DNA of 20,706 nt from Physocladia obscura (taxonomy: Eukaryota > Chytridiomycota > Chytridiomycetes > Chytridiales > Chytriomycetaceae), in contig JADGJH010000338.1 of NCBI GenBank assembly GCA_027596945.1, forward strand, positions 1 through 20,706, read 5' to 3'. The translations under genes and the position numbers were made by a program. Numbering within the stretch: the stretch's first letter is position 1; each line of letters begins with the position of its first letter. Shown one piece after another: positions 19,311 through 20,706 of the stretch. The notes beneath the pieces are model-generated. The model was given only the letters and a program-made list of their open reading frames with translations. It had not been told where the DNA came from and did not search any database.

Positions 19311-19719
19311 TCATAGCTTCAACTCGGCCAGAAAGTCCTTTCCATTTGCCATAAGTTTTGCTTGAGTGAACCCCTGCGTAAATCCAGTACCTGTCGTTTT
19401 TGTCGATGCATTCGATCCCGGCCCTGCCCATACTTTGTCGGTGCTTCGATAGATCTCCGGCTTATCTGTTTTTGTTTCTTCCTTTTTAATATGCGTTGAA
19501 AAAGAAAAGACAAAACACACAATAAGGATAGGCTTTGTGTGTGTTTTCACCTTTTGACTGTAGAGATGCGTCGCTTGCCATGCCGACAGCTTTGGTCCAA
19601 GCTATTTATTTATTGCGAAATGCACGCGCATGAGTATGTAAGGTGTGTGGATATATTGCTTGTAATAAACTGGGCGAAGCGCACGCACCATCTTCCAAAT
19701 ACTTTTTGTTTTCAGACAT
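19311..19719 (-). CDS. Small spliced gene of unknown function, 78 aa
   Basis: Three exons with consistent phases: 19719-19689, 19601-19551, 19465-19311, with introns of 87 and 85 nt that start GTGCGT and GTGAAA and end AAATAG and AACAG. The predicted product begins MSENKKYLEDAWTKAVG and ends with a Gly/Thr/Lys-rich half including KVWAGPGSN and a C-terminus DFLAELKL. It has no membrane segment and is probably a soluble, partly disordered protein. I do not recognise the family. The conserved-looking Trp residues and the fact that three exons join in one open frame from an ATG argue that it is real. It converges on ADE1 and lies 86 bp downstream of the permease gene on the same strand. Confidence 0.55.
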
Positions 19720-19759
19720 CTTTTTTGTTCACATAAAATGATTTTTCCAAAAAACAGCC

Positions 19760-19765
19760 TTTATT
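19760..19765 (-). promoter_or_regulatory. Likely permease polyadenylation signal (AATAAA)
   Basis: The reverse complement of TTTATT lies about 40 nt past the stop codon of the minus-strand permease gene and just before the start of the 78-aa gene. Confidence 0.4.
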
Positions 19766-19805
19766 CAAAATGATTTATAGTGAGTGTGTGAAAAATAATG
19801 ACAAT

Positions 19806-20700
19806 TCAACGGCCGTATTTTTTAAGCTCGTATGTACGCAGAGGCAGGTATATAGCACCAGCAAACAACGCGGCGAGTTCAAATCCAATATCTCCATACC
19901 CGATCTGAACAGCGATTGGTCCAGCATACCATGTTTGATCCATTCCAACAACGGCACCAACAATTCCCAACAGGAATGCAGATACCCCGGCAATTCCAAT
20001 CGGTAGCTGAGACGGGTCGTTGTAAATTTCAGACTTGTAAACCCCACGCCGAAAAATGAAATGTTCTTCCAGAATAACCACAGCAAACATTCCAGTCCAG
20101 TAAGACAATATGGACAACAAGTTTGATAGAATAGCTTCAAAAGATTCCTGACCAGCGACACCGGCGATAGTGTAAATAACAGTAACCAGCAGCGTCCATA
20201 GGGCGCGCGGGACTTTTTGGAAAATCGGTCCGAGTGCGGCGACTGATACTCCAGCAGAGTATGTGTTGGCAATGTTGTTGGCAACAACTGAAAGAGTCAA
20301 AATGATCATGATAAACTTTTGAGCACCAGATCCATATTTGGAAAAAATCTCATTCATCAGATTTCCGAATGAGATGCCAAATGCTTGATTCCAGTCGTCA
20401 TTGTTTTGGATGGCAATTCCAAGTAGAACTCCAAGAACTTCACAGAAAACGAGTCCAAAGTAGCTTCCACAGAAGGTAAGAATAAAGATAACTGTTTTCG
20501 ATGTATCTTCCGGAAGTCCCATGTTGTAATCTGAGGCAACTGGAGTCCATCCAGAACCTGTGCCAAAAACAATTCCTCCAAAAGAGAGAATAGTTGCACT
20601 CAATGCCATTCCAGTTTCTTCAGACTCTGTCACAGTTAAGTATGGAGTTCCTGCATTATACATCATGCACATGAAGATGAATACTAACACCCATGCATAT
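19806..20700 (-). CDS. NCS1 purine-cytosine permease, C-terminal part
   Basis: The last exon of a gene that continues past the right edge. At 20701 the minus strand reads TTTTAG, an acceptor, so the exon starts at 20700 with the last base of a split codon; 297 residues are visible. Family role: proton-coupled uptake of adenine, guanine, hypoxanthine and cytosine across the plasma membrane (Fcy2/FcyB group). Seen: about eight hydrophobic segments, the motif SGWTPVASDYNMGLPEDTS, LSVVANNIANTYSAGVS and LSYWTGMFAVVILEEHF, in the order known for Fcy-type carriers. The loop after the last of these (FRRGVYKSEIYNDP) resembles other fungal members. The tail is short and basic (YELKKYGR). Family members are about 500 residues, so some 200 are missing. 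Closest gene and exact substrate cannot be decided from this part. Confidence 0.92.
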
Positions 20701-20706
20701 CTAAAA

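Noticed and set aside
18922..19354. Plus-strand frames of 73 and 82 codons downstream of ADE1
   Set aside because: They overlap each other and the end of the 78-aa gene, are A/T-driven, and have no motif or splice context.
1..20706. Bacterial-type features, CRISPR arrays, tRNA or rRNA genes, and transposons
   Set aside because: I saw no regularly spaced repeats, no cloverleaf or rRNA core sequence, and no transposase or terminal repeats. The genes are eukaryotic and spliced.

Overview
The window is nuclear DNA from a eukaryote, most likely a fungus. The genes carry many short GT-AG introns (mostly 42-75 nt) and are packed on both strands with very short spacers. The set of genes is fungal in style: a stand-alone SAICAR synthetase of the yeast Ade1 type and an NCS1 purine-cytosine permease. 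I cannot fix the lineage from sequence alone; a chytrid-like, early-diverging fungus is a guess. All exon coordinates below were worked out by hand from splice signals, reading phase and remembered family alignments. None has transcript support.

Layout. 1-1294 is A-rich and repeat-rich (CTG/CAG runs), with one weakly supported minus-strand ORF. 1352-2533 (+) is an intronless alpha/beta-hydrolase of the HSL/Say1 esterase type with a complete catalytic triad. 2601-11761 (-) is a complete TOR kinase gene, which I resolve into 38 exons and 2370 codons with every phase consistent. 11932-12309 and 12611-12898 (-) are two small unrecognised membrane proteins. 12960-16182 (-) is NPRL3/Npr3, a GATOR1/SEACIT subunit, in nine exons, one of them only 7 nt. 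16225-17431 (-) is the exosome cap protein RRP4 in six exons. 17450-18791 (+) is ADE1 in eight exons. 19311-19719 (-) is a small three-exon gene of unknown function. 19806-20700 (-) is the 3' part of an NCS1 permease gene that runs off the window.

How they fit together. Five genes lie head to tail on the minus strand: RRP4, NPRL3, two small membrane proteins, then TOR. NPRL3 belongs to the complex that switches TORC1 off when amino acids are short, so a TORC1 inhibitor subunit and the TORC1 kinase sit about 1.2 kb apart with only two small membrane-protein genes between them. ADE1 (purine synthesis) and the permease (purine/cytosine uptake) are nearby, giving a loose nutrient and purine theme.

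Main points for a second look: the TOR-NPRL3 linkage with its two orphan membrane proteins; the 7-nt micro-exon; two introns in TOR that are multiples of three and free of stops (one inside FATC); a GC-AG intron; the 18-bp gap between the RRP4 and ADE1 start codons; and unusually long first introns.
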